A stretch of DNA of 64,000 bases from Sediminibacterium sp. TEGAF015. GTDB lineage: Bacteria; Bacteroidota; Bacteroidia; Chitinophagales; Chitinophagaceae. Position numbers and translations under genes: made by a program. Shown in pieces: positions 24,366 through 34,184 of this stretch (its first letter is position 1; the number at the start of each line of letters is the position of its first letter). Where the stretch lies: NCBI RefSeq assembly GCF_025997995.1, contig NZ_AP026683.1, positions 1,116,501-1,180,500 of the forward strand, given 5' to 3'. The notes below the pieces were generated by a model. The model was not told where the DNA came from and made no database searches. It was given only the letters and a program-made list of their open reading frames with translations.

Positions 24366-25577
24366 ATGAATCTTCATGAGTACCAGGCAAAAGAATTACT
24401 CAAAAAATACCAAGTTCCCGTGCAGGAAGGTATTGCAGTAGATACGGTGATGGCCGCAGAGGAAGCTTACCGTCAAATTAAAACCCAGACCGGAAATAAT
24501 TTCGCAGTAGTGAAAGCCCAGATTCATGCTGGTGGTCGCGGAAAAGGGAAAATTGTGGGAACCGAACAAAGAGGGGTTGCCGTAGCAAAAAGCGCTGAAG
24601 ATGTAACCAATATCGCAAAAAATATTCTTGGAGGCACATTGGTTACCATCCAAACCGGCGAAGCGGGAAAAAAAGTAAATAAAATATTGGTTGCTCAGGA
24701 CGTGTACTATCCTGGCCCGAATCCTGTAAAGGAATTCTACTTGTCTATTTTATTAGACCGTGCAAAAGGAATGAATGTAGTTATGTACAGTACAGAGGGT
24801 GGAATGGATATTGAAGAAGTGGCTCACAATACACCGGATAAGATTTTTAAAGAGTGGGTTCACCCTGGCGGTGGCTTGCAAGGTTTCCAGGCAAGAAAAA
24901 TTGCTTTCAATCTTGGTTTAAGCGGAGAAGCCTTTAAAAGCTGTGTAAAGTTTGTGACCAACCTTTATAATGCATATGTTGGTCTGGATTGTGGCATGTT
25001 AGAAATTAACCCATTGTTTAAGACCAGCGATGAGAAAATCATTGCAGTTGACTGTAAAATGAACATTGATGACAACGCACTAATGCGTCATGCAGATGTT
25101 GCTGCCTTAAGAGATGTAACTGAAGAAGATCCAACTGAAGTTGAAGCTGGTCAGTACAACCTGAACTTTGTTAAACTAGACGGTAACGTAGGATGTATGG
25201 TAAATGGTGCAGGTTTAGCAATGGCAACCATGGATATGATTAAACTAAGTGGTGGTGAACCTGCTAACTTCCTGGATGTAGGTGGTACCGCTAATGCACA
25301 GACAGTTGAAGCTGGTTTCAGAATCATCATGAAAGATCCAAATGTAAAAGCGATCCTGATCAATATCTTTGGTGGCATCGTAAGATGTGATCGTGTGGCT
25401 GCAGGAGTGATTGAAGCCTATAATAAGTTGGGAAATATCAATATCCCAATTATTGTAAGATTGCAGGGAACCAATGCTGTTGAAGCTAAAAAATTAATTG
25501 ATGAAAGCGGATTAAAAGTACAGTCTGCCATTCAGTTAAGCGAAGCTGCTGCACTAGTAAAACAGGCCGTAGCCTAA
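24366..25577 (+). CDS. sucC: Succinyl-CoA synthetase beta subunit (ADP/GDP-forming)
   Basis: A 403-residue ATP-grasp subunit of the TCA-cycle succinyl-CoA synthetase. Signatures are [34 protein letters not shown] (nucleotide loop), [38 protein letters not shown] and [11 protein letters not shown]. The start is ATG 24366, since the family begins MNLHEYQ; the frame is open for 39 codons upstream but that part is not conserved in type. sucD is not adjacent. A terminator follows. Confidence 0.95.
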   Translation: MNLHEYQAKELLKKYQVPVQEGIAVDTVMAAEEAYRQIKTQTGNNFAVVKAQIHAGGRGKGKIVGTEQRGVAVAKSAEDVTNIAKNILGGTLVTIQTGEAGKKVNKILVAQDVYYPGPNPVKEFYLSILLDRAKGMNVVMYSTEGGMDIEEVAHNTPDKIFKEWVHPGGGLQGFQARKIAFNLGLSGEAFKSCVKFVTNLYNAYVGLDCGMLEINPLFKTSDEKIIAVDCKMNIDDNALMRHADVAALRDVTEEDPTEVEAGQYNLNFVKLDGNVGCMVNGAGLAMATMDMIKLSGGEPANFLDVGGTANAQTVEAGFRIIMKDPNVKAILINIFGGIVRCDRVAAGVIEAYNKLGNINIPIIVRLQGTNAVEAKKLIDESGLKVQSAIQLSEAAALVKQAVA

Positions 25578-25597
25578 TTAAATAAAATAATACCATC

Positions 25598-25632
25598 AAA
25601 GCCATGGAAGATTATCTTCTATGGCTTTTTTA
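25598..25632 (+). terminator. Intrinsic terminator of sucC
   Basis: Long inverted repeat AAAGCCATgGAAGAT (25598-25612) / ATCTTCtATGGCTTT (25614-25628), with one G:T pair in the stem, followed by a T-run. Confidence 0.8.
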
Positions 25633-26268
25633 TTGTCCTTGCCTATTGATGATGGGCTTAATTTCAGTAATGGCACTTATCGTATATAACAGTCCTGTCT
25701 TTATTTCTGTGCAAACGAATCTTTTTCTTCGAAGATCCCCTTTCTTAAAAATTTTCCCGTTTGAAATCATAAAAACCGTACCAACAGGAACATCACAAAG
25801 CAAACAAACTCCTTCTGGAATATGAGGATTATACTTTCGAAGTACTTTTAGTAACTCCGTCTCTCCATTGGCTGTAGCTGCCGGAGAAATAATCGACTTT
25901 TCAAGGGCTTTTACAATATCATCCGGAAAAACTTTTAACTGCACAAAATGCACCAGCAACTGACTATACAGGCGCTTCCACTCCTTTCCGTGAGCAGGAA
26001 CAGTGTTCTTAAACTGCTCAAAGGTTAAAAGATGGGCCAATTCATGAAGTAAAGTAATCAGGAACTCATACTTATTCAGATTCCCGTTAACACTAATCCG
26101 GTGGTTATTTCCACGAAAGGCATGACGGTAATCTCCTAGAACGGTTTTGCGGCTTCTTGCAACAGTTAAGTGTACTTTATACTGGTAAAGATATTGTACT
26201 ACAAAATCAAAACTGCCTTCAGGCAAGAACTCAGCAAGGTCTTTCAGCGGATGTTCAGTTGCCGCCAT
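25630..26268 (-). CDS. SprT-like zinc metalloprotease domain protein
   Basis: A 212-residue protein with the zinc-metallopeptidase motif HELAH at about residue 79 (LLHELAHLLTFEQ), followed by AHGKEWKRLY, the usual SprT third-ligand region. A C-terminal strand-rich part has paired cysteines (CLLCDVP...RFVCTE). SprT/Spartan-like proteins cleave DNA-protein crosslinks in eukaryotes; in bacteria the role is poorly known. Its ATG overlaps the preceding membrane-protein gene by 14 nt, so the two are translationally coupled. Confidence 0.82.
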   Translation of the reverse strand: MAATEHPLKDLAEFLPEGSFDFVVQYLYQYKVHLTVARSRKTVLGDYRHAFRGNNHRISVNGNLNKYEFLITLLHELAHLLTFEQFKNTVPAHGKEWKRLYSQLLVHFVQLKVFPDDIVKALEKSIISPAATANGETELLKVLRKYNPHIPEGVCLLCDVPVGTVFMISNGKIFKKGDLRRKRFVCTEIKTGLLYTISAITEIKPIINRQGQ

Positions 26269-26662
26269 CTTTATTATTCTGATTAATCTTCAAGGAAAGT
26301 TTTACTTCCATCCATGTGTACATGATGTACAATGCCATTCCTAAAAAGATAGCATTTACACTTTTATTTTCTCCGGCATTGTACAGATACACAATGGCGG
26401 CAGATCCCAACACAAACAGTTTTAGCACTACAGTACTCATGACTGCTCTAACCATAGCATGTGGATTGGTATTTTTAGATTGTTTTAATTGCTGCTGTAA
26501 ACTAAACATACTGATTGCAAACAATAAAAGATTGGCCGAAGCCACTACCCAGGGATTAATTTCCTCTGCTTTGAAAAAAAAAGCAAGAAAAACACAAAGC
26601 AAATTAATCAACACAAATAAATAGACTATTGGGCGAAATGGCTTGAATAACAATTGAGACAT
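26255..26662 (-). CDS. Four-helix integral membrane protein of unknown function
   Basis: A 135-residue hydrophobic protein with about four transmembrane segments (around residues 13-30, 38-53, 70-90 and 100-117) and short polar ends. No family motif was recognised. The gene lies between a small anchored coiled-coil protein and the SprT-like gene on the same strand, with a 9-nt gap and a 14-nt overlap, so the three form an operon. Function unknown. Confidence 0.7.
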   Translation of the reverse strand: MSQLLFKPFRPIVYLFVLINLLCVFLAFFFKAEEINPWVVASANLLLFAISMFSLQQQLKQSKNTNPHAMVRAVMSTVVLKLFVLGSAAIVYLYNAGENKSVNAIFLGMALYIMYTWMEVKLSLKINQNNKDGGN

Positions 26663-26671
26663 AAAAATTAA

Positions 26672-27067
26672 TTAATCATTTGATGCTTCTACTTTAGGGA
26701 GTTTTAACGGTAATGTATCCAGGGTTGTAGGCTTATCTCCCGCCAATACTTTTTTGATTCCTTCCAGGTATTGTTCCTTGTATTTGATTTCATTCTCCAG
26801 TGAATCTGTCCTGATTTTTAATAATTGCAAGGCAGTTCGGCTTTCCTTGGTTCCGTAACCTGGGATATAGTACTTTAAAGGCGAGAACGCAATCAGGGCA
26901 ATGGTAAGGCCTATCAATAACACAAAAACGGTACTCAAACCAATGTAAACGCTTAATCTGGATAACCTGAATGCAATCATTTCCTCATAAGTATCATCAT
27001 TCATGATTACCAGGCGATAGGTATTACGCAACCTTTTAAAAGTACTTCCTGTATTTATTTTATCCAT
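26672..27067 (-). CDS. Membrane-anchored protein resembling the N-terminus of Bacteroidota M23 peptidases
   Basis: A 131-residue protein: a basic cytoplasmic N-terminus (RLRNTYRLVIMNDDTYEEMIAFRLSRL), one transmembrane segment at about 40-62, then a periplasmic coiled-coil-like stretch (LLKIRTDSLENEIKYKEQYLEGIKKVLAG) and a Pro-rich end. This layout looks like the anchor half of membrane-bound M23 murein endopeptidases in this phylum, but no LytM catalytic domain follows. It may be a complete short regulator or scaffold rather than a truncation: the frame ends cleanly and the downstream genes are intact. Function unknown. Confidence 0.6.
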   Translation of the reverse strand: MDKINTGSTFKRLRNTYRLVIMNDDTYEEMIAFRLSRLSVYIGLSTVFVLLIGLTIALIAFSPLKYYIPGYGTKESRTALQLLKIRTDSLENEIKYKEQYLEGIKKVLAGDKPTTLDTLPLKLPKVEASND

Positions 27068-27151
27068 ACTGTAAAAACTGGGTTAAAGGTACGGATTGGT
27101 ATGGTTTTATATGGGTATGCTAGAGAAATAACTGTATTTTTAAGGGATTTT

Positions 27152-30055
27152 ATGCATAACTGGAAATTTAGACATAACTGGATCCTGACAGGTATTTTAC
27201 TATTCAGTTGTTCACTTATTGGTGCGCAACCAAATACCTCAGTTGAAATTCCCAAACAAGAAAAATACCAGAACAGGGTATTAACTTCAGAAAAAACTGG
27301 CAATAAGAAATTTACAATACCCAAAAGGCTATATAATAATACCGTAAGCCATTACAATTATTATTTTAATGCCTCCAATAAATTAAATGATATTATCAGC
27401 AACGCTAAGTTGCAACACAAAGAAAATTACAGGGAACTATTGCCTTTTTACAATTATTCCCTGAATGAAACTTCTAAGGGTCAGATTGATAGCATTATAT
27501 ATAAATGCACAGCAGGCATTCTTTTACATGATCTTAGAAGTGATTGGGTAGATCAGTTTTATCTGTTATTGGGAAATGCCTATTTACATCGCAGAGACTT
27601 TGACTCTGCAACCTATGTTTTTAATTACATCAATTATGCTTTTGCTGCCAAAGAAGATGGATACGACCTTCCAATTGGAAGTAATGTAAGTAGCAAGAGT
27701 GGCGCATTCTCTATTAGTACAGATGAGAAACGTTCTTTCTGGAAGAAAATATCTTCACCTGCTCCTGCCAGAAACGAAAGTTTTCTTTTACAGGCCAGAA
27801 ATTTTATTGAACAGGAAAAAATGGAAGAAGCTGAATCGCTTTTACAAATTCTGGCAGCAGATAAGTTCTTCCCTGAAAGACTAAAAACAGCATGGCATGA
27901 ACAATATGCCTATTTACTTTATAAGGAAAGAAAATACGATAGTGCTGCTTTTCATTTAACAAAAGCACTATCCAATGCTACCAATAACCAGGAAACTGCC
28001 AGATGGGAATATTTAGCCGCACAGCTTTATAGTATGGCCAATAAAGACTCAATGGCTATTGTATGGTTCGAAAAAGCAATCAAACAAACCATTGATCCGT
28101 TTTTAGATGTGTATGCACGTTTAAATATTGCAGCATTATCTGCAGACGGAAAAAAAGACGCAGTTAATTATCATCTTAGCCAATTGCTTTCGATGGCAAA
28201 AAGAGAGAAGTATCAGGCATTCAGAGATCTGATATACTATGCTGCGGCAGAATTGGCAATGTCCCAGAAAAATTATCAACAGGCAAGTGGTTACCTCAAC
28301 AAAAGCATCGCATTCAATGAAAAAAATGCCGAGCAAAAGGCAAGATCTTTTTACCTTTTATCTGAAGCACTTTATTTGCAAAAAAATTACATTGGAGCTT
28401 CTGCAGCAATGGACAGCGTGAACGCACAACTGCTCAGTGAAAAAGAAGTACTCAAATCGGGCAATATTAAAATTCCTTTACAAAAAATTGCAAAAGGTTT
28501 TTTAGCAGTGAACAGAGAAGATAGTTTGCAAAGAATTGCAGCCTTGCCTACAGCAGAAAGGGACGCATATATCAATAACTTATTAAAAAAACTGAGAAAA
28601 GAACGAGGAATAAAGGAAAGTGATGCAGAAGTCGGATTTGGGGGGAACATAATCGCTACTACTGATTTATTTGGCAATACAGGATCCGGAGGATTTTATT
28701 TCACCAATAATTCCTTAAAAACAAAAGGTCTTTCCGACTTTAAAGCAAAATGGGGCAACAGACCCAATATTGATAACTGGAGACGTCAGTCTGCTGTAGA
28801 CAGAAACTTTAGTGTGGCGAGTATTGATACTGAAGAAAAAAACAATAAGAGCACAGCAGCGGCTGCACCTGTGCTAAGTTTTTCATCCCTGCAGGATAGC
28901 CTTCCGATAACACCAGAAAAACTATTGACCTCTAACAATATTGTAACAGCATCCTTATTAAAAAATGCAAACATTTTTCAGTACGAGCTGAATGATGCAG
29001 TAGCCGCAATTGAGACTTATGAACTATTGTCGAAAAGATTCTCTGAAAGTGCCGAATTAGAAGATGTATGGTTTCAATTACAAAATGCTTACAAAAAAAC
29101 AAGTCAGATTGAAAAAGCAGACTCCGTAAAAAGATTGCTACAGTCTTTTTACCCTAACGGGAAGAATAATAAGGTTTTACTAAACCAGGGAAAAGAGAAA
29201 ACGGATCCTGCAGTTGCCTTATACCAAGACATTTACAATCAGTTTATCAGTGGCGAATTTGAAAAAGCATTGCTTAAAAAGCAAAATGCAGACAAGCAAC
29301 TAGGAAGCTCTTACTGGACTCCACAGTTACTTTATATAGAATCCCTTTACTATTTAAAAAAACAAGAAGATAGTATTGCAAAAAACAAACTGAATAATCT
29401 TGTCAGTATGTTTAAAGAACATCCTTTGGCAGAAAAAGCCAAAACATTTTTGGATGTAATCAGCAGAAGAAAAGAAATTGAAAACTATCTTTCCCAGCTT
29501 TCCATTGAAAGACCTATTGAAATTCCTGATAAAAAAATAGACCTGAATAGCACAAAGGCGGAGGAACTACCTGTTGCAATTAAAGAACCAGTAAAAGTTA
29601 CCGTGCCAGCTGCAGTACCTGCAAATACTGCTATTAAAGCAGCCCCGGTAGAAAGAGCCATTGCTCCGGCAACTTACCAGTTTAATGCTTCGGATTCTCA
29701 ATTCGTTGTTATAGCCATGTATAAGGTAGATCCGGTATTTGTTAGTGAAGCCCGAAATGCCTGGAATCGTTTTAACCAGGAGAGGTATTATAACCAAAAA
29801 TTACCCATCAGCGTAATCAGGGTAAATGAATCCGAACAACTGTTAATCATGGGACCCTTCCCCAATGCCGCAGAAGCAAGTACTTATACGGATAAAAACA
29901 GGCCATTGGCAACCTCTAGAGTAACGCCCTGGCTGGAAGCGTCCAAATTTAGTTTTGCTATTATAAGCAGGTATAATCTGGATTTACTTTTAAAAAAGGG
30001 GGAAACAGACACTTACTGGCAAATGTTGCGAAATCTGTTCCCTGATAAATATTAA
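27152..30055 (+). CDS. PorW/SprE-like tetratricopeptide protein of the type IX secretion / gliding system
   Basis: A 967-residue exported protein, start taken at MHNWKFRHNWILTGILLFSCSLIGAQ, which gives a signal sequence; Cys could be a lipidation site. The N-terminal part (YNNTVSHYNYYFNASNKLNDII, GILLHDLRSDWVDQFYLLLGNAYLHRRDFDSATYVFNYINYAF) matches the SprE/PorW pattern as I recall it. It is followed by many TPR helices (about 180-780), a proline/alanine linker and a C-terminal alpha/beta domain (FVVIAMYKVDPVFVSEARNAWNRF). Family role: periplasmic or outer-membrane component for T9SS function. The gene lies 27 nt upstream of the PBP1A gene. Confidence 0.78.
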   Translation: MHNWKFRHNWILTGILLFSCSLIGAQPNTSVEIPKQEKYQNRVLTSEKTGNKKFTIPKRLYNNTVSHYNYYFNASNKLNDIISNAKLQHKENYRELLPFYNYSLNETSKGQIDSIIYKCTAGILLHDLRSDWVDQFYLLLGNAYLHRRDFDSATYVFNYINYAFAAKEDGYDLPIGSNVSSKSGAFSISTDEKRSFWKKISSPAPARNESFLLQARNFIEQEKMEEAESLLQILAADKFFPERLKTAWHEQYAYLLYKERKYDSAAFHLTKALSNATNNQETARWEYLAAQLYSMANKDSMAIVWFEKAIKQTIDPFLDVYARLNIAALSADGKKDAVNYHLSQLLSMAKREKYQAFRDLIYYAAAELAMSQKNYQQASGYLNKSIAFNEKNAEQKARSFYLLSEALYLQKNYIGASAAMDSVNAQLLSEKEVLKSGNIKIPLQKIAKGFLAVNREDSLQRIAALPTAERDAYINNLLKKLRKERGIKESDAEVGFGGNIIATTDLFGNTGSGGFYFTNNSLKTKGLSDFKAKWGNRPNIDNWRRQSAVDRNFSVASIDTEEKNNKSTAAAAPVLSFSSLQDSLPITPEKLLTSNNIVTASLLKNANIFQYELNDAVAAIETYELLSKRFSESAELEDVWFQLQNAYKKTSQIEKADSVKRLLQSFYPNGKNNKVLLNQGKEKTDPAVALYQDIYNQFISGEFEKALLKKQNADKQLGSSYWTPQLLYIESLYYLKKQEDSIAKNKLNNLVSMFKEHPLAEKAKTFLDVISRRKEIENYLSQLSIERPIEIPDKKIDLNSTKAEELPVAIKEPVKVTVPAAVPANTAIKAAPVERAIAPATYQFNASDSQFVVIAMYKVDPVFVSEARNAWNRFNQERYYNQKLPISVIRVNESEQLLIMGPFPNAAEASTYTDKNRPLATSRVTPWLEASKFSFAIISRYNLDLLLKKGETDTYWQMLRNLFPDKY

Positions 30056-30082
30056 TTTTACCCCTCAAATATTGATAGAGAA

Positions 30083-32521
30083 ATGAGTAAACCGGTTCGT
30101 ATATTCTGGCGTATATTTTTTGGAGGCTTTGCATTTGTAATCATATTACTGGCCATGCTAAATTTTGGCTGGATAGGAAGTATGCCTGACCTTGATGACA
30201 TTGAAAACCCTTCAGCTTCTCTGGCCTCTCAGGTATATGCAGAAGACGGCACTTTAATGGGCAAATATTATATTGAAGACAGAATAAATGTTCAGTACAA
30301 AGACATCAGCAAACATATCATTGAAGCATTAATTGCTACAGAAGATGAGCGTTTTTATGACCATAGTGGTATTGATGCACGTTCTTTGGGAAGAGCCATT
30401 TTTTATCTAGGTAGTGAAGGCGGCGCTAGTACCATTACCATGCAAACGGCTAAAAACCTTTTCACAGAAAACTGGAGTACAAAAAATTTTATTTTAAGAG
30501 CCCTTCAAAAAATAAAGGAAGGCATTATAGCCATTAAACTGGAAAGAAACTTTACCAAAGAAGAAATCATTACCCTTTATTTAAATACTGTTGCATATAG
30601 TGATAATGTATATGGTATCAGAAATGCTTCTAAAACATTTTTTCAGAAAGAACCCGATCGAGTAAATGTAGAAGAAGCTGCCGTATTAATAGGTATGTTA
30701 AAAGGCGCAACCCTATATAATCCCAGACGCAATCCAAAATTATCATTGGACAGAAGAAATACCGTATTGAATCAGATGGTTAGAAATAACTATCTCGACC
30801 CTAACCAGGCAGAGATTTTAAAGAGACAACCCATAGAGCTCAACTATAAAAAACTGGATGAAACAACAGGCCTTGGCCCCTATTTCAGAATGATTCTGGG
30901 TGAAGAAATGAAAAAGTGGTGTAAGGAAAATACAAAGAACAATGGAGACCAGTACGACTTATACCGTGATGGATTAAAGATTTACACGACTATTAATCCT
31001 CGTATGCAATTGTATGCAGAAGAAGCGGTAGCCAAGCATATGAGCTACATGCAAAAGCTTTTCAACACACAGGAGAATATTCGTACAGGAAGCATCTGGA
31101 AAGGATTTGAGCCGATTCTCGAACAAGCCATCAAACAAACAGATCGTTGGAAAAATTTAAAGAAGGAAGGTTTAACAGATGAAGAAAACCTGCGTACCTT
31201 TCATGAAAAAGTACCCATGCGTGTTTTTGCATGGAACAACAACCGTGGAGTAGATACTGTTATGACTCCCTTCGACTCCATCAAATACCATAAACAAATG
31301 TTGCAGGCTGGTTTTATGGTAATGGACCCGCTTAACGGACAAATAAAGGCATGGGTGGGAGGAATTGATTTTAAAACGTTCAAATACGATCATGCCAATA
31401 TCAATACCAAAAGACAGGTGGGCAGTACTATTAAGCCTCTTTTATACAGCTTGGCTATTGAAGAAGCAGGATTAAATCCAAACTCACCTGTGCAGGATGT
31501 TCAACAAAACTTTGGTCAATATGGATTGGTACCTGCTACTTCAAAAACCTGTACCGGAGCTACAATACCCATGGCCATTGCACTGGCTAAATCCAGAAAC
31601 TGTGCTTCGGCTTATATTATGAAGCAATTGGACAATACGGCCAATAATGGTGCAAAAAGGTTTGTTGAGTTTTTGGAAAAATGTGAATTAAAAACCAAGA
31701 TAGACCCTTATCCATCTATTGCATTGGGCGCCTGTGAAATCTCTTTGATTGAAATGATGCAGGCGTACAGCATGTTCCCCGGCAGAGGATTCAATGCTAA
31801 GCCTATGTACATAACCAGAATTGAAGATCGCAATGGCAATGTATTGGCCACTTTTACACCTCAGCGGAAAGAAGTCATCAACGATGTAACAGCTTATTCT
31901 GTAATTAAAATGATGCAGGGGGTATTAACCAATGGAACTGGCGCCGGAATCTGGGGTTATGGATTACCAGCGGGATTACAAATGGCTGGCAAAACAGGTA
32001 CCACAAACAACAACAGTGACGCCTGGTTTATGGGATATACGCCACAGTATTTAGCAGGTGGATGGGTTGGTTGCGATGATCGTTTCATACGATTCAACAG
32101 CAAAAATGGGGAAGGTGGCAGAGCTGCAATGCCAATATGGGCTTACTTTTTTAATAAAGCATCGGCAGATCCTAACTGTGGAATTGACACAAAACTCAGT
32201 TTCGTTAAGCCAGAAGTAATGAGCAACGATATCATTATTGATTATATTAATGGAACCAATCAGATATTAGGTGGAGAAGGGGAAGACATGGGTGCTGGCA
32301 CTTCAGAAGATTATGAAATTCCCAAAAACATAAAACCCGAAGAGTTAGGTGCAGAGTCTGATATCATTATTGAGAATAAAAAATCAGTTCCTTCTATTCC
32401 TACAAATACAGTCCCTAAACCTGGACCCGTTACGCCAAATAATAATACCCCAAAACCTGCGGCAGATAAACCTAAACTTGTTTTACCGCCTCCTGTTAAA
32501 AAGCCTGGTGGAAACAGATAA
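30083..32521 (+). CDS. Class A penicillin-binding protein 1A
   Basis: An 812-residue bifunctional peptidoglycan synthase. It has a short cytoplasmic N-terminus and one transmembrane helix (about 8-30). A GT51 glycosyltransferase domain has EDERFYDHSGID (catalytic Glu, about residue 87), GASTITMQTAKN and ERNFTKEEIITLYLN. The transpeptidase domain has the Ser in GSTIKP (about 448), SRN in AKSRNCAS and the KTGTTNN box. The C-terminal tail of about 70 residues is Pro/Asn/Lys-rich and probably disordered. It is probably co-transcribed with the PorW/SprE-like gene. Confidence 0.94.
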   Translation: MSKPVRIFWRIFFGGFAFVIILLAMLNFGWIGSMPDLDDIENPSASLASQVYAEDGTLMGKYYIEDRINVQYKDISKHIIEALIATEDERFYDHSGIDARSLGRAIFYLGSEGGASTITMQTAKNLFTENWSTKNFILRALQKIKEGIIAIKLERNFTKEEIITLYLNTVAYSDNVYGIRNASKTFFQKEPDRVNVEEAAVLIGMLKGATLYNPRRNPKLSLDRRNTVLNQMVRNNYLDPNQAEILKRQPIELNYKKLDETTGLGPYFRMILGEEMKKWCKENTKNNGDQYDLYRDGLKIYTTINPRMQLYAEEAVAKHMSYMQKLFNTQENIRTGSIWKGFEPILEQAIKQTDRWKNLKKEGLTDEENLRTFHEKVPMRVFAWNNNRGVDTVMTPFDSIKYHKQMLQAGFMVMDPLNGQIKAWVGGIDFKTFKYDHANINTKRQVGSTIKPLLYSLAIEEAGLNPNSPVQDVQQNFGQYGLVPATSKTCTGATIPMAIALAKSRNCASAYIMKQLDNTANNGAKRFVEFLEKCELKTKIDPYPSIALGACEISLIEMMQAYSMFPGRGFNAKPMYITRIEDRNGNVLATFTPQRKEVINDVTAYSVIKMMQGVLTNGTGAGIWGYGLPAGLQMAGKTGTTNNNSDAWFMGYTPQYLAGGWVGCDDRFIRFNSKNGEGGRAAMPIWAYFFNKASADPNCGIDTKLSFVKPEVMSNDIIIDYINGTNQILGGEGEDMGAGTSEDYEIPKNIKPEELGAESDIIIENKKSVPSIPTNTVPKPGPVTPNNNTPKPAADKPKLVLPPPVKKPGGNR

Positions 32522-32546
32522 TATTTTTTTGGAAATAGTTTACTTG

Positions 32547-32575
32547 AATCCAATCCATTTAGGATTGGATTTTTA
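32547..32575. terminator. Terminator between PBP1A and bshC
   Basis: Perfect 10-bp stem AATCCAATCC (32547-32556) / GGATTGGATT (32562-32571) followed by T-rich sequence. It overlaps the last codons of the convergent bshC gene. Confidence 0.75.
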
Positions 32576-34160
32576 TTAATCCGAATGCTGGGCTTATATC
32601 ACCTGATGCCTGATAAATCATATCAATAACATCACGGCCATATCGGGCATAAAAGGAAGCGATGTTTTCCTGTCTTTCCTGTAAACTGTTACCCGGAAAC
32701 AAAGTGTTTTTAATTGTTTGTATCTGATATGCTGCTATTGAAAATTTTCTCTTCTCTGCCCGCTTCATTTTTTTCTCCAGCTCAACCAGTTTTTTTAATG
32801 ATTGCAGAGACAATGCACTCACATGATCTTTCAGACTGGCATCAATCTGCGTTGCCATTGTACTCAACTGTTCGTAGTACGCCTTCAAAGTGTCTTTTTC
32901 TTTATCCAGATTCAGTTGATGTTGGGAATGTTTCTCCACATACTGACTTATCAACTGATGCTCCGGAAGAAATAAATCTGCGTCGGTAAGTTGCAAACTC
33001 AATTGCTTTTGTGTTAGCTTGGCTGAAGCAATAGAAAATGAATTTCTTAGCATAAGCAAAGGATATGCTACACCTGCTTTCTCAAAAACAGTTTTCAATT
33101 CCAGCCAATACGCCAGTTCTCCTCCCCCTCCCACAAAAATAATATTGGGTAAAATCGTTTCCTGAAAAGCGCCTCGCAAAATTACATTCGGACTAAACCG
33201 TTCAGGATGAGCATCTAGCTCCTGCATGATTTCTTGCTCTGTAAAACGCAACCCCATTGAGGATACCGCATACAAATCTCCTTCCTTTTCTATACGCTCT
33301 CTTTTATCATCTATCAGATAAAAAAGATTGATAGGTCTTCCTGCAGCCTGAACTTTGTAAAATTGACCTAGACTTTGAATGGTTGTATTTACTTCTTTAT
33401 GGGAGAATTGCGCTGTCAGTTCTTTGGCCATTACCGGAACAAATAACTTTTTTAATACCGGATTATCAGGTATTAAAACAACTAAACCATAATGCCCGAA
33501 TAAAGCATGCACCAGCGACAATGTAGCTTCCTGAATAGACTTTCCATTGGCATAACATTTACGCAGTAGCGCTACCCACTCATTTCCATTTGGCAAAACC
33601 CCTATCTGACCAGAAATAGATTCAATCAAAGCAAGCAACGGCTTGTCAACATTCATCCTACCTACTGCACCTGATTGTTTTGTTTCCCAACTCCATCGGG
33701 TATTATCAATGTTGACAAATCCTAGCTCGTCCAAATCTGCATCCTCGCTTCCCATATAAAAAACGGGTACAAAATTTTTATCAGGATATTTAGCTGATAG
33801 TTTTTCTGCTAACTTAATAACATGAATAATTTTGTAAATAAAATACAAAGGGCCGGTAAATAAGTTAGGCTGGTGAGCCGTGGTGATGGTATAAGTTGAT
33901 GAATGGGATAGCAGCTCAATGTTTTTCAAGACAGCTTCCGCATTTTCCTGACCAGCATATTGCTGTTTCAGTGCCCCTGCAAGTACTTCCCGATTTACCG
34001 GATGTTTATCTCTAGAACGCATGGAGGAATCTACTCCTGCCCAATTAGGCTCATGCAAATAAAAAGATCTGATATTTTCATGTTGTTGAAGATAGTCTTC
34101 TACAATCTTTGAAAAATAACCGGTACTCTCAAATGGCAAATACGTCGTGCTACAATCCAT
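32559..34160 (-). CDS. bshC: Bacillithiol biosynthesis cysteine-adding enzyme BshC
   Basis: A 533-residue protein matching BshC throughout: MDCSTTYLPFESTGYFSKIVEDYL at the start, TTAHQPNLFTGPLYFIYKIIHVIKLAE, PVFYMGSEDADLDE, and a C-terminal coiled coil (about 430-480). BshC adds cysteine to glucosaminyl-malate in bacillithiol synthesis. bshA and bshB are not adjacent. The gene is a single unit, convergent with PBP1A. Confidence 0.92.
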   Translation of the reverse strand: MDCSTTYLPFESTGYFSKIVEDYLQQHENIRSFYLHEPNWAGVDSSMRSRDKHPVNREVLAGALKQQYAGQENAEAVLKNIELLSHSSTYTITTAHQPNLFTGPLYFIYKIIHVIKLAEKLSAKYPDKNFVPVFYMGSEDADLDELGFVNIDNTRWSWETKQSGAVGRMNVDKPLLALIESISGQIGVLPNGNEWVALLRKCYANGKSIQEATLSLVHALFGHYGLVVLIPDNPVLKKLFVPVMAKELTAQFSHKEVNTTIQSLGQFYKVQAAGRPINLFYLIDDKRERIEKEGDLYAVSSMGLRFTEQEIMQELDAHPERFSPNVILRGAFQETILPNIIFVGGGGELAYWLELKTVFEKAGVAYPLLMLRNSFSIASAKLTQKQLSLQLTDADLFLPEHQLISQYVEKHSQHQLNLDKEKDTLKAYYEQLSTMATQIDASLKDHVSALSLQSLKKLVELEKKMKRAEKRKFSIAAYQIQTIKNTLFPGNSLQERQENIASFYARYGRDVIDMIYQASGDISPAFGLIKIQS

Positions 34161-34184
34161 ATAGAGGGTAAAAATACAAATGTT

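Noticed and set aside
27101..27151. Upstream start for the PorW/SprE-like gene
   Set aside because: Starting at 27152 places a normal signal sequence at the N-terminus; the longer form would bury it.
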